Source: Paracoccus kondratievae | Lineage (GTDB): Bacteria; Pseudomonadota; Alphaproteobacteria; Rhodobacterales; Rhodobacteraceae | NCBI RefSeq assembly: GCF_009301415.1 | Contig: NZ_CP045073.1 | Location: forward strand, 1,007,501 to 1,071,500 | Reading direction: 5' to 3' | Length of the DNA: 64,000 nt | Shown: positions 8,894 through 17,784 of the stretch, in pieces | Layout of the letters: every line of letters begins with the position of its first letter | How positions within the stretch are numbered: the first letter of the stretch is position 1 | The notes under the pieces: generated by a model | Told to the model about the DNA's origin: nothing | Databases searched by the model: none | The model's input: the letters and a program-made list of their open reading frames with translations, nothing else | Translations under genes and position numbers: made by a program

Positions 8894-9376
8894 GGGATGC
8901 CTGTATTTATAGGACGCAGATTTTCTTCTGTTTCGCTTTTACGCCGGATTTGCACTTTTGGCAAAAACAGTTTTGATTGATAAGGCAAGAAGGCGGAAAT
9001 GCGGGAATTTTCAGGCCCCGCCTGCGAATCGCCAACCGAATCGGAGGCCCGTCCGGAGGCAACGCAAACGCCGGAAATGGGGGACGTCAGATCGGCAGAG
9101 CGGCCTGAATAGGGGACAATATCGCGCCATTAGGTGACTCCCTGGGTGTCCCTCAATACCAATGATACCGATTTTTCCTTTCGGAATTGGGACGGGAAAC
9201 CGGCCTGACGGCAAGACGCTTGACAGAATCGGAAATCAGGACGCAAATACGAGAGAGATGGCGAAAAGCGTTTCGATCGGCACAAGATCGGCGCCGCTGT
9301 CGGGGTCTCTTCGTCAGACGGGACCTTTGGGCTAAGGGGCAATAGCAGCCGGTCACATCCGGAGGCAGGGGCAGAG
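8894..9376. other. candidate replication origin between repA and the DnaA-like initiator
   Basis: A 483-bp gene-free stretch between the divergent repA and initiator genes. The first ~100 bp (8900-8990) are visibly AT-rich for this genome. Four imperfect, dispersed copies of a CGGAAWT(N)GGGA-like motif occur at 8994-9007, 9072-9085, 9182-9193 and 9230-9242; ACGCAAA occurs twice (9062 and 9241). No consensus DnaA box (TTATCCACA) was seen. Origin function is inferred from position and from other plasmids of this type. The region must also hold the promoters of both flanking genes. Confidence 0.5.
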
Positions 9377-10051
9377 ATGCAGGTGATCCGCGCCGTTGGT
9401 CGAGAGGCCGCGGCCAAGAAATACGATTTGCTTTCCGCCATGATGGCGCATGGCCTTGCGGGCGACAAGCATCGTCAGCGGCTGATCTTGCGACTCATGG
9501 CCCTGATCACCACAAGATATAACTGGCAACGAGATGAGCTTACGATTGGTCAGCGTGAAATCGCGCGGCTTTGGTGTGTTGACGAACGAACCGTCAAACG
9601 AGAGATGGCCAAGCTGCGTACGCTTGGCTGGATCGAAATTAAGCAGCACGGCGCGCGGGGCCGGGTTTCGGTCCTGAGTCTTAATCTGGAACGTATTTTG
9701 CTGGATACCCGGGGAGAATGGCCGAATATCGGGCCAGACTTTGTCGAACGGGTAGGGGGCAAACCAAGCGAACCGTCCAGCAATGTCGTGCCGTTGCATC
9801 GACCTGAACCGGTTCCGGCACAGGGGCTTTGGGCTGAGGCGCGTGCACGGCTGGCCGAAGAGGACCCGGCGTTGTTTGATGCCTGGTTCGCCGGGCTGAT
9901 TGAGGCAGAGCTGACCGAAAGTTGCCTGACGCTTTTTGCGCCGACACGGTTTCACGCCAATTATGTCCAGACACATCTGCTGGAACGACTGCACACCGCA
10001 GTCCTGCGTTGCAACGGCCGGATCGCCAGGGTTCGCATTATTGGCCCGTGA
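9377..10051 (+). CDS. DnaA-like plasmid replication initiator
   Basis: Protein of 224 residues. The N-terminal half contains an HTH (ITTRYNWQRDELTIGQREI, then RLWCVDERTVKREMAKLRTLGW). The C-terminal ~70 residues resemble DnaA domain I (LWAEARARLAEEDPALF, then HANYVQTHLLERL). No AAA+ ATPase and no domain IV HTH of DnaA are present. This fits the DnaA-like replicase class of Rhodobacterales plasmids. By analogy with DnaA domain I, the C-terminus probably recruits the helicase or host factors, while the N-terminus binds the origin; both roles are inferred. The start has GGAGG 11 nt upstream. It is divergent from repA-repB across the candidate origin. Confidence 0.8.
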   Translation: MQVIRAVGREAAAKKYDLLSAMMAHGLAGDKHRQRLILRLMALITTRYNWQRDELTIGQREIARLWCVDERTVKREMAKLRTLGWIEIKQHGARGRVSVLSLNLERILLDTRGEWPNIGPDFVERVGGKPSEPSSNVVPLHRPEPVPAQGLWAEARARLAEEDPALFDAWFAGLIEAELTESCLTLFAPTRFHANYVQTHLLERLHTAVLRCNGRIARVRIIGP

Positions 10052-10129
10052 GGGCAGGGCGGCTGTAAGCGAGCTGCAAGTTTCGCACCTTTATATCTGC
10101 AGCGATCCACGCAAATGCAGGAGTAAAGA

Positions 10130-10387
10130 ATGCGTTTCATTGCCATGACTGCCGTGCTGACTGCCTTGGCCTTTCCGGTCATGGCGGATGGGGATTGCAA
10201 GGTTCCGGTTGCGCAGCGGCGAACGGTTGAGGAGCTGAAATCCTCACTGACCGCCAAGGGATGGGTCGTTCACAATGTCACCCTCGATGACGGTTGTTAC
10301 GAGGTTTATGGCAAGGATGAGACTGGTCAGCGCGTCCAGATCGTCTTTCATCCCACAAGCTTTGCCGAACTGCGGATGGATGACTGA
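10130..10387 (+). CDS. small periplasmic PepSY-like protein
   Basis: Protein of 85 residues with a signal peptide (MRFIAMTAVLTALAFPVMA, cleavage near residue 20) and a PepSY-like body (VEELKSSLTAKGWVVHNV, then GCYEVYGKDETG). Proteins of this type are secreted; some bind or modulate proteases, but no specific role can be assigned. An AGGAG Shine-Dalgarno lies before the ATG. It stands alone between the replication initiator and the bio operon. Confidence 0.75.
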   Translation: MRFIAMTAVLTALAFPVMADGDCKVPVAQRRTVEELKSSLTAKGWVVHNVTLDDGCYEVYGKDETGQRVQIVFHPTSFAELRMDD

Positions 10388-10418
10388 CAAGACGGGGCAG
10401 GATCCGTTTGCGTCTAAA

Positions 10419-10428
10419 TAATAGATAA
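10419..10428. promoter_or_regulatory. BioR-like box 1 upstream of bioB
   Basis: TAATAGATAA matches the alphaproteobacterial BioR signal TTATMKATAA at 9 of 10 positions. It lies 42 bp (about four helical turns) upstream of box 2, on the same face of the helix. Confidence 0.6.
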
Positions 10429-10460
10429 TATATCCGGGTTAACTTTCTGACGCGGCATTT

Positions 10461-10470
10461 TTATAGATAC
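10461..10470. promoter_or_regulatory. BioR-like box 2 upstream of bioB
   Basis: TTATAGATAC matches the BioR signal TTATMKATAA at 9 of 10 positions and ends 26 bp before the bioB ATG, where repressor binding would block transcription initiation. BioR represses biotin synthesis genes when biotin is ample; a bioR gene closes the operon. Confidence 0.7.
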
Positions 10471-10496
10471 TCTTGAGGCCAGGTTCAGGAGGGATC

Positions 10497-11459
10497 ATGT
10501 CGCAACCATTGTGCCGCGCTAAAGAAATCTATAATTTGCCACTGATGGACCTGCTTTTCAGGGCACAAACCGTGCATCGCGCCAATTTCGACCCGAATCT
10601 GGTCCAATGTTCAAAACTGCTTTCGATCAAAACAGGCGGCTGCCCCGAGGACTGTGCCTATTGTTCGCAATCGGCACGGAACGGGGCGGAACTCTCTGCA
10701 TCGAAGCTGATGGAGGTTCAGCGCGTGCTGGCAGAGGCCAAGCGCGCAAAGGAAGCGGGCGCGACACGTTATTGCATGGGCGCTGCCTGGCGGTCACCGA
10801 AAGAGCGGGACATGCCAGCCGTGCTGGCGATGATCCGCGGCGTCAAGGCGCTGGGGATGGAGACCTGCATGACGCTGGGCATGCTGGACATGGATCAGGC
10901 GTTACGGCTGAAAGATGCTGGGTTGGATTATTACAACCATAATATTGATACATCGGAACGCTATTATTCCGAGATCATCACCACCCGCAGCTTTCAGGAC
11001 CGGCTGGATACGCTGGACCGGGTGCAGGCGGCTGGGATCAATGTCTGCGCAGGTGGCATCATCGGGATGGGCGAGACGGCCGAGGACCGGATCTCGATGC
11101 TTGAAACCCTTGCCGGGATGGAGGTTCCGCCACAATCGGTGCCTATCAACATGCTGATGCCGATGGCGGGGACACCGCTTGCCGATGCGCCAAAGCTTGA
11201 TCCGATCGAGATGGTGCGCACCATCGCTACCGCACGCATCCTGATGCCGAAATCATATGTGCGCCTTTCAGCCGGGCGCTCCGGGATGAGCGATGAATTG
11301 CAGGCGATGTGTTTTTTCGCGGGGGCAAATTCGATCTTTGTCGGCGACACCCTGCTGACCGCCGAAAACCCCGGCGAGGACAAGGATGCGCAGCTGTTCG
11401 CCCGCCTTGGCCTGCGCGCCGAGGTACTGACCGGGCCGGCCGAGGGCTGTGCGGCATGA
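10497..11459 (+). CDS. bioB: biotin synthase BioB
   Basis: Radical SAM enzyme of 320 residues that inserts sulfur into dethiobiotin. The CxxxCxxC cluster motif is CPEDCAYC (residues 53-60); NHNIDTSE and the downstream cluster region follow, and the length is typical. The ATG at 10497 has AGGAGGG upstream and is preferred to the in-frame TTG at 10473. First gene of bioBFDAGC; its stop overlaps bioF (ATGA). Two BioR-like boxes lie upstream. Confidence 0.97.
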   Translation: MSQPLCRAKEIYNLPLMDLLFRAQTVHRANFDPNLVQCSKLLSIKTGGCPEDCAYCSQSARNGAELSASKLMEVQRVLAEAKRAKEAGATRYCMGAAWRSPKERDMPAVLAMIRGVKALGMETCMTLGMLDMDQALRLKDAGLDYYNHNIDTSERYYSEIITTRSFQDRLDTLDRVQAAGINVCAGGIIGMGETAEDRISMLETLAGMEVPPQSVPINMLMPMAGTPLADAPKLDPIEMVRTIATARILMPKSYVRLSAGRSGMSDELQAMCFFAGANSIFVGDTLLTAENPGEDKDAQLFARLGLRAEVLTGPAEGCAA

Positions 11460-12577
11460 GCTTTCCCCGCCATCGTGCGGCGCTTGATGCGCTGGCGCAG
11501 CGTGGCCGGTTACGCCAGCGGGCAACGACAGCCGGGCTTGATTTCGCCTCGAACGACTATCTGGGGCTGGCGGGGTCCGGGTTGCTGGTCCGTGCGGCGC
11601 TTGATGCGCTGGGGCGCGGCGTTCCTGTCGGGGCAGGGGGGTCGCGGCTTTTGCGCGGCAACCATCCCGAACATGAGGCGCTGGAGGCCGAGGCGGCCGC
11701 GTTTTTCGGCGCTGAGGCTGCGCTTTACATGGGTGGCGGCTTTCAGGCCAATCAGGCCATTTTTTCGACCCTGCCGATGCAGGGAGATCTGGTCCTGCAT
11801 GACGCGCTGATCCATGCCAGCGCATATGAGGGGATGCGCCTTGGCCGGGCCGAATGCCGGAGCTTTGCCCATAATGATGCGGCTGATGCCGCCCGGGTGA
11901 TAGCGGAATGGCGCGCCTTGGGGGGGCCTGGCCGGGTCTGGATCGCCGTTGAAAGCGTATACTCGATGGAGGGTGATCTGGCTCCGCTTTCCGCATTGGC
12001 CGAACTTGCCGCGCGCGAGGATGCGGTGCTGGTCGTGGATGAGGCCCATGCTACCGGCGTTTTTGGTCCGCAGGGCAGGGGGCTGGCGCATGGGGTGTCC
12101 GGTCCGCTGGTCACCTTGCATACCGGGGGCAAGGCTCTGGGTGCCTCGGGCGCACTGATCTGCGCAGATAAGGTGCTGATCGAGACGCTGGTGAACCGGG
12201 CGCGGCCCTTTATCTTTGCAACTGCGCCAGCGCCCCTGTCGGCGGCGGTGCTGCGGGCCTCGCTGATGGCCTTGCAGGATCAGCCCGCGCTGGCCGAGGG
12301 TGCGCGGCAGCGCATGGTTTTCGTGCGTGAGGCTGCGCGGGCTTGCGGCATTGCGGCGCAAAGCCAGATCGTGCCGGTGATCCTTGGCGCGGATCATCGC
12401 GCGCTGGCGATGGCCGCCGCATTGCAGGCGCAGGGTTTCGATATTCGTGCCATCCGCCCGCCGACGGTGCCAAAGGGGACGGCGCGGCTGCGCGTCTCGG
12501 TCACTGGGAACGTTGCAGAAAAGGATATCGCGGCGCTTTTCGCAGCCATTGCGGCAGAAGGCCGGGCGGCGGCATGA
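11456..12577 (+). CDS. bioF: 8-amino-7-oxononanoate synthase BioF
   Basis: PLP-dependent alpha-oxoamine synthase of 373 residues that condenses pimeloyl-ACP (or CoA) with alanine. Visible motifs are [30 protein letters not shown] and the PLP lysine in [11 protein letters not shown]. The start at 11456 overlaps the bioB stop; the stop overlaps bioD. It is slightly short at the N-terminus compared with the E. coli enzyme, but all catalytic blocks are present. Confidence 0.96.
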   Translation: MSFPRHRAALDALAQRGRLRQRATTAGLDFASNDYLGLAGSGLLVRAALDALGRGVPVGAGGSRLLRGNHPEHEALEAEAAAFFGAEAALYMGGGFQANQAIFSTLPMQGDLVLHDALIHASAYEGMRLGRAECRSFAHNDAADAARVIAEWRALGGPGRVWIAVESVYSMEGDLAPLSALAELAAREDAVLVVDEAHATGVFGPQGRGLAHGVSGPLVTLHTGGKALGASGALICADKVLIETLVNRARPFIFATAPAPLSAAVLRASLMALQDQPALAEGARQRMVFVREAARACGIAAQSQIVPVILGADHRALAMAAALQAQGFDIRAIRPPTVPKGTARLRVSVTGNVAEKDIAALFAAIAAEGRAAA

Positions 12578-13194
12578 GCGCGGTGATCGTCACAGGCACC
12601 GATACCGGCATCGGCAAGACGCTGTTCAGCGCCGGGCTGACCCGCGCGCTTGGCGCAAGTTATTGGAAGCCGGTGCAGGCGGGGCTGGAGGATGAGACGG
12701 ACAGCCAGACCGTCGCGCGTTTGTCCTCGCGCCCGGTTCTGCCCGAGGCCTATCGGCTGCGTCTGCCGGCCTCGCCCCATCTTTCGGCTGAACACGAAGG
12801 GGTGCGGATCGACCCCGCGCAGTTGGCGCTGCCGTGTATCGGCGGGCCGCTTGTCGTCGAAGGCGCAGGGGGGCTGATGGTGCCTTTGACCCGGGAAATG
12901 CTGTACTTACAGGTGATCGCCGAATGGCACGCGCCGGTGGTTCTGTGCAGCCGGACTGCGCTTGGCACCATCAACCACACGCTTTTATCGCTGGCGGCGC
13001 TGCGTGCGGCGGGGTGCAGGGTCGCGGGCGTGGCCTTTATCGGCGATGAGGCCAGGGATAGCCGTCAGGTTATCTGCGAGATTGGCGCGGTGCGCGATCT
13101 GGGGCGGCTGCCACGACTTGATCGGGTGACGCCCGAGGCGCTGGAGGCCGCGTTTACCGGCATAGATGTCGGCACGATCCGGGGGGCGATGTGA
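12574..13194 (+). CDS. bioD: dethiobiotin synthetase BioD
   Basis: ATP-dependent carboxylase of 206 residues that closes the ureido ring of dethiobiotin. The P-loop is GTDTGIGKTLFSAGL at residues 8-22, WKPVQAG follows, and VEGAGGLMVPL is the conserved magnesium/substrate block. The start overlaps bioF and the stop overlaps the bioA start. Confidence 0.95.
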   Translation: MSAVIVTGTDTGIGKTLFSAGLTRALGASYWKPVQAGLEDETDSQTVARLSSRPVLPEAYRLRLPASPHLSAEHEGVRIDPAQLALPCIGGPLVVEGAGGLMVPLTREMLYLQVIAEWHAPVVLCSRTALGTINHTLLSLAALRAAGCRVAGVAFIGDEARDSRQVICEIGAVRDLGRLPRLDRVTPEALEAAFTGIDVGTIRGAM

Positions 13195-14480
13195 TGCGCG
13201 ATCTGGAATTTGACCAGCAGCACGTCTGGCATCCCTATGCCTCGATGCGTGAACCCGGCCCGGTGCATGAGGTTGTCGCGGCCGAAGGGGTTTGGCTGCA
13301 ACTTGCTGACGGGGTGCGGATGATCGACGCGATGTCCTCATGGTGGGCGGCGGCGCATGGTCACCGTCACCCCCGGCTGGTCGCGGCGATGCAAAAGCAG
13401 TTGCAGCACCTGCCGCATGTGATGTTCGGCGGGCTGACACATGCCCCTGCGGTCGGGCTGGCACGACGGTTGGTGGGGATGCTGCCCCCGGGGCTTGACC
13501 GGGTGTTTTACAGCGACAGCGGCTCGGTCGCGATTGAGGTGGCGCTGAAGATGGCCTTGCAGGCCCAGCTTGGGCTGGGGCAGGACGGGCGGATGTATTT
13601 TGCCTCGGCCCGCGGGGGATATTACGGCGATACGTGGAAGGCGATGAGCCTTTGCGACCCGGTCACCGGCATGCACAGCCAATTCGGCGCGGCCCTGCAG
13701 GTGCAGCATTTCGTGCCGCGCCCGCCCATCCCCTTTGGCGCGGAATGGGACGAGGATCCGGCCCGGAACGGGCTGGGCGCAGTCGAGGCGTTGTTTGCCA
13801 AAAAAGCCTATGAAATCGCAGCTTTTATAGTCGAGCCGGTCGTGCAGGGCGCGGGCGGCATGTGGTTTTACCATCCGCGCTGGCTTTCGGGTCTCAGGAC
13901 GTTATGCGACCGGCATGGGGTGCTTTTGATCCTTGACGAGATCGCCACCGGTTTTGGCCGCACCGGCACGTTATTCGCACTGGAGCGGGCGGGCGTAGTG
14001 CCGGACATTCTGTGTCTGGGCAAGGCGCTGACCGGGGGGATGATGAGCTTTGCCGTGACCGTCGCCTCACGTCGCGTGGCCGAGGCGATTGCGGACGGTC
14101 CCGCGCCGGTGCTGATGCATGGGCCGACGTTCATGGGCAATCCGCTGGCCTGTTCGGTCGCCTGCGCCAGTCTTGATCTGCTGGCCGAGGGGCACTGGCA
14201 AGCACAGGTCGCCGAGATCGGGGCCGGCCTGCGTCAGGGCCTTGTCCCGGTGCGCGACCTGCCCGCGGTCCAGGACGTGCGTGTTCTGGGCGCGATTGGC
14301 GTGATCGAGATGCGGCAGCCGCTGGACATGGCCCGCGTCCACGCTTTCTGCCGGGAAAGCGGGGTTTGGCTGCGGCCCTTTGGACGACTGCTTTATTGCA
14401 TGCCACCCTTTGTCTGCGGGCCCGATGAGGTCGCGCGTATCTGTGCCGCCATGGTCCGGATCGCCGGGTGGCAGGAATGA
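13194..14480 (+). CDS. bioA: adenosylmethionine-8-amino-7-oxononanoate aminotransferase BioA
   Basis: PLP-dependent class III aminotransferase of 428 residues, converting KAPA to DAPA with SAM as amino donor. Visible features are WHPYASM near the start, SSWWAAAHGH, the YYGDTWKAMS block, LILDEIATGFGRTG, and the PLP lysine in CLGKALTGGMMS. The ATG at 13194 overlaps the bioD stop (TGATG); a GTG codon earlier is also in frame. Confidence 0.96.
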   Translation: MRDLEFDQQHVWHPYASMREPGPVHEVVAAEGVWLQLADGVRMIDAMSSWWAAAHGHRHPRLVAAMQKQLQHLPHVMFGGLTHAPAVGLARRLVGMLPPGLDRVFYSDSGSVAIEVALKMALQAQLGLGQDGRMYFASARGGYYGDTWKAMSLCDPVTGMHSQFGAALQVQHFVPRPPIPFGAEWDEDPARNGLGAVEALFAKKAYEIAAFIVEPVVQGAGGMWFYHPRWLSGLRTLCDRHGVLLILDEIATGFGRTGTLFALERAGVVPDILCLGKALTGGMMSFAVTVASRRVAEAIADGPAPVLMHGPTFMGNPLACSVACASLDLLAEGHWQAQVAEIGAGLRQGLVPVRDLPAVQDVRVLGAIGVIEMRQPLDMARVHAFCRESGVWLRPFGRLLYCMPPFVCGPDEVARICAAMVRIAGWQE

Positions 14481-15085
14481 AGGCCGAATGGCTGCGCCGC
14501 ACGGGCGCTGATCACCTGATCGTGGTTCTGACCGGCTGGGCTGTCGGGGCGGCGCCGTTCCGGCATTTGCAGGGCGCGGCGGATGTGCTGGTTCTGTCCG
14601 ATTACCGCGACCTTGCTGGGCCGGGCCGGCCTCAGGGATATGCGGCGACGGATCTGGTCGCATGGTCATTTGGCGTTGCGGCCGCCTGTCATCTGCCGGA
14701 GCCTGGCGGGTTTCGCCGCAAGGTGGCAGTTTGCGGATCTTGGTCGCCTTGTGACGACGATCTGGGCATCCCGCGCCAGATCGTCAGGGCGACGGCAGAG
14801 AATCTGTCGGCACGCTCATTGCAGCAATTCGCGCGTCGGGCGGGGTGCCCGGTGCCCGGTGACGCCGATTTGCAGGCATTGGGCACAGAGCTGCGGGCGG
14901 TAATGGCCCGCGAGGCCGGGCAGGTCCCGACCTTTGATCGCATCTGGCTGGGGGCTGCCGACCGCATCTTTCCGCTGCAGAACCTGCGGCGCGCGTGGCA
15001 GGGCTGGCACGAAGCGGTGCAAGAGCTTGACTGCGGGCACAACCCCTTTGTCCTGTGGCACGATTGGTCCGAGGTGCTGGGATGA
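14477..15085 (+). CDS. bioG: pimeloyl-ACP methyl ester esterase BioG (DUF452)
   Basis: Small alpha/beta hydrolase of 202 residues. The nucleophile motif is VAWSFGVAAA near residue 67, SDYRD lies upstream, and a likely catalytic histidine is in CGHNPF near the end. BioG is one of several unrelated esterases that release pimeloyl-ACP after BioC-initiated chain building, replacing E. coli BioH. It is placed directly before bioC with ATGA overlaps on both sides, which supports this role. Confidence 0.88.
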   Translation: MKAEWLRRTGADHLIVVLTGWAVGAAPFRHLQGAADVLVLSDYRDLAGPGRPQGYAATDLVAWSFGVAAACHLPEPGGFRRKVAVCGSWSPCDDDLGIPRQIVRATAENLSARSLQQFARRAGCPVPGDADLQALGTELRAVMAREAGQVPTFDRIWLGAADRIFPLQNLRRAWQGWHEAVQELDCGHNPFVLWHDWSEVLG

Positions 15086-15825
15086 ACGCGTTGACCGGGC
15101 GGGTGGCGCGGTCCTTTGCACGCTCTGCCGAAACCTACGACCGTGCGTCATTGGCGCAGCGCCGGATCGCGGCACAGCTTTTCGCCGCCTATCGCCATGC
15201 CGCACCCGACCACCATCCGGAAAACGTGCTTGAGGCCGGGTATGGCTCGGGTCATCTGACCCGGCATCTGCTGAACCTTGCTCCGCGTCGGTTATGGCTG
15301 AACGATCTGGCCGCGCCCGGACTGGCGGGCATAAAGGCCGACTATCTGCCGGGTGATATCGCGCAGGTGGTGCTGCCCGACGGGGTGGATCTTGTGGCTT
15401 CGGCCTCGATGATCCAATGGGTTGCAGATCCGGCGCAAGTCATCACCCGGCTATGCGCCACGGCCGATGCCAGAGGGTGGCTTGCCCTGTCAGGTTTCGC
15501 GCCCGGCCATTTTCCTGAACTGCAGGCGCTGGGCAGCCGGGGTGCGGCGCCCTCATACCTGACCGGGGCACAGATGGCGGCGCTGTTGCCACCCGGATGG
15601 CGGGTTCATGGCGCGGGGGAATGGCGAATGCCGCTGCAGTTTCCTGGCGCGCAAGAGGTGCTGCGCCATCTGCGGGCCACCGGGGTCAACGGTTGCGCGG
15701 GACAGATCCGCGCGCCGGGCGCGCTGCGCGATTTCATGGCGCGGTATGAGATGCGATACCGGACGCCCAAGGGCGTTAGCCTGACCTATGTGGCAAGCTG
15801 GCTGGTTGCCGAAAGGCAGGGCTAG
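15082..15825 (+). CDS. bioC: malonyl-ACP O-methyltransferase BioC
   Basis: SAM-dependent methyltransferase of 247 residues that methylates malonyl-ACP to start pimelate synthesis. The N-terminal RSFARSAETYDR pattern and ASMIQWVADP are typical of BioC. SAM motif I reads LEAGYGSG, with Tyr where most homologues have Cys. It is the last gene of the operon, with its 3' end overlapping the convergent bioR by 4 bp. Together with BioG it makes the operon self-sufficient for pimeloyl-ACP. Confidence 0.92.
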   Translation: MNALTGRVARSFARSAETYDRASLAQRRIAAQLFAAYRHAAPDHHPENVLEAGYGSGHLTRHLLNLAPRRLWLNDLAAPGLAGIKADYLPGDIAQVVLPDGVDLVASASMIQWVADPAQVITRLCATADARGWLALSGFAPGHFPELQALGSRGAAPSYLTGAQMAALLPPGWRVHGAGEWRMPLQFPGAQEVLRHLRATGVNGCAGQIRAPGALRDFMARYEMRYRTPKGVSLTYVASWLVAERQG

Positions 15826-16490
15826 CCGACGATGGCAAAGGCCTCGCGCTGCTTGTCGCCGCCACCGGTTGCGGGACGGCGGCCAATCCAGCGCACATGC
15901 CGGGCAAGGGTGGCGCAGGCGCTGTCCACGTCCCCTTTGCGCAGCGCAGCCAGAATGGCCCGGTGGTCGTGATCGGTGCGGGTTTCCCAATTCGACTGCC
16001 ATGCGGCGAAAAGGAAACGGGCGCTGGCCGCATGCAGATCGTCGATCGCCGCCAGCAGCCGCGGCATGGCGCAGGGGGTCAGGATCAGCTTGTGAAAACG
16101 GCGGTTCGCGGCCTCCCACGAACGGACATCGCGCGAGGCGTCGCCGGCCTTGGTCGCCTCTTCGGCGGCGTTAAGAATTGCCGGGGTCAGGTGCGGGGCG
16201 GCATGGCGCAGGGCAAGTTCCTCAAGCGCGGCGCGCATCTCGGCCACTTCCTTGACCTCGGGCAGATCAAAGGCCGCGACACGCACGCCCCGGCGCGGTT
16301 CGCTGATCGCCAGCCCCTGCGCCTCAAGCCGACGAAAAGCCTCGCGTACGGGGACATGGCTTGCCCCGAATTCCTCGGCAATGCGGTCCTGGCGCAGCCG
16401 TTCGCCGGGGCCGATTTCGCCCGATACGATCCGGTCCGCCAGCACACGGCTGATGCGGACGGCCAAGGTTTCTTCTGATCCCGCGCTCAT
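15822..16490 (-). CDS. bioR: GntR-family regulator, probable BioR
   Basis: GntR/FadR-type regulator of 222 residues. The winged HTH occupies residues 10-75 (RLRQDRIAEEFGASHVPVRE); an FCD effector domain follows with its helical Asp/His metal-site pattern (WEAANRRFHKLIL, then DHRAIL). Position next to the bio operon and the TTATMKATAA-type boxes before bioB make BioR the best identification. A weaker match, TTATCCATGA on the minus strand at 16495-16504, overlaps its own ribosome-binding region and may serve autoregulation. It lies downstream of thpR and could be read from the same transcript. Confidence 0.8.
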   Translation of the reverse strand: MSAGSEETLAVRISRVLADRIVSGEIGPGERLRQDRIAEEFGASHVPVREAFRRLEAQGLAISEPRRGVRVAAFDLPEVKEVAEMRAALEELALRHAAPHLTPAILNAAEEATKAGDASRDVRSWEAANRRFHKLILTPCAMPRLLAAIDDLHAASARFLFAAWQSNWETRTDHDHRAILAALRKGDVDSACATLARHVRWIGRRPATGGGDKQREAFAIVG

Positions 16491-16494
16491 GGCC

Positions 16495-16504
16495 TCATGG
16501 ATAA
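16495..16504 (-). promoter_or_regulatory. possible BioR autoregulatory box
   Basis: TTATCCATGA on the minus strand matches TTATMKATAA at 8 of 10 positions and lies 5-14 nt before the bioR start codon. It is weaker than the two bioB boxes. Confidence 0.35.
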
Positions 16505-16533
16505 GGTGAGCAAAGGAGATTGTCGATAACGCT

Positions 16534-17091
16534 TCAGGTCAGCGGCCAGCGCGCCAAAGGCACATGTCGCCCCAATCCCTGCAAGCTGTCGATCAGAACC
16601 AGCTCATTCACCCGCCAGCGGACAGGGGGCACGGCAATCCCTGCGGGGGGCAGCGGCTTGCCATAGGCCAGGGTTACATGCGGCGTGACCCGGTGACGGG
16701 CGACGGCCAGCCCGGCACCGGCAAGGCGCTGCCACAGCTGCTGGCACAGCGCGTCGGGTGCGGGGTTGATCTGGCGTCCGGCGAGCACCAGCGGCCGGTC
16801 GCGTCGTCGCGGCGGGCCAAAGGTGGTCAGCAGGTCGAGCACCAGATCAAAGGCCGGAAAATCCAGCCCCTCGACCGCATGCGCCAGTCCTTTTGCAAGG
16901 CACGGTTCAAACTGCGGGCTGCGCAGCACCGGCAGGATGGTCATATGCAGTGTTGAGCGGCGAAAGCGGTCGCGTCGCTCGGCCAGATGCCAGACGGTCT
17001 CCATCTCTGCGGCCACATCGGGCGGCGGTATCGCAACAAAGAGCAGGAAATGCTCGCGCGCGGTTTCTTGCGATTTCGGGGCGTCGGGCAT
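16534..17091 (-). CDS. thpR: RNA 2',3'-cyclic phosphodiesterase (2'-5' RNA ligase family)
   Basis: 2H-phosphoesterase of 185 residues. The two HxT/S motifs are visible as LHMTI near residue 49 and PHVTLAYG near residue 140. ThpR opens 2',3'-cyclic phosphates at RNA ends and can ligate tRNA halves with a 2'-5' bond in vitro. No partner RNA or repair gene is adjacent; it lies between lutC and bioR on the same strand. Confidence 0.9.
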   Translation of the reverse strand: MPDAPKSQETAREHFLLFVAIPPPDVAAEMETVWHLAERRDRFRRSTLHMTILPVLRSPQFEPCLAKGLAHAVEGLDFPAFDLVLDLLTTFGPPRRRDRPLVLAGRQINPAPDALCQQLWQRLAGAGLAVARHRVTPHVTLAYGKPLPPAGIAVPPVRWRVNELVLIDSLQGLGRHVPLARWPLT

Positions 17092-17139
17092 GGCGGCCTC
17101 ATGTCATTACCGCCATGCTAGGACAAATCGTGGCTCGGG

Positions 17140-17784
17140 TCAGCCCGCCCCGCTGACAAGGATCACATGCAGAAAGCCCGGCCCATGCGCGCCGCGCACA
17201 TAACTGCCTTCAATATCGGTCGTGCCGCTGGGCCCCGTGATGAGGATCGCATTGCGCGGCACCTGCTGCGGCGACAGGCGGGCGGCATAATCCTCAAGAT
17301 ACGGCAGCAGGGTGGCCTCACGCAGCACCACGATATGATGCAGCGGCAGAAAGGACATCAGAATCGGATTCCCGGGCCCCGAATGGATGACGAGCGAGCC
17401 GCTTTCGGCAATGCCCCATAGTGCAAGGCCAAGGGCGGCGGGCTCGTCCGGGGCAATCTGCGGGCTGGGGGTGATGCCTGCCCAGTCCAGCGCGGAAAGT
17501 TCGGGCGTAGGTTGCATGGCAAGGCGGGGTGGAAGGCCATGCGCCTTAAGATAGCGCGCAGCCGCCTGCGGCACCCCGGCCATGCCGGACACACGGTCGA
17601 TGGTGGTGCCAATGGCTGCGGCCTTTTGCGCAAAGGCATCGGGCAGGGCGGGGGCGACAAGCGCCGGGCGTGCCGTGTCCACCGGCTCAAGCAGCAAGGC
17701 GGCCTCGACGGCGATCTCATTGGCCGGTTTGCCGGGGCCAAGCGTGGCGCGGATGGCGGACAGGATACGGTCGCGGGCGGTCAT
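17140..17784 (-). CDS. lutC: lactate utilization protein LutC
   Basis: LUD-domain protein of 214 residues, the smallest subunit of the LutABC iron-sulfur L-lactate oxidase. The conserved GPSGTTDIEGSYVRGAHGP block lies at the C-terminus. Its start overlaps lutB (ATGA). LutABC oxidises L-lactate to pyruvate in the cytoplasm; the electron acceptor is unsettled. Confidence 0.92.
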   Translation of the reverse strand: MTARDRILSAIRATLGPGKPANEIAVEAALLLEPVDTARPALVAPALPDAFAQKAAAIGTTIDRVSGMAGVPQAAARYLKAHGLPPRLAMQPTPELSALDWAGITPSPQIAPDEPAALGLALWGIAESGSLVIHSGPGNPILMSFLPLHHIVVLREATLLPYLEDYAARLSPQQVPRNAILITGPSGTTDIEGSYVRGAHGPGFLHVILVSGAG

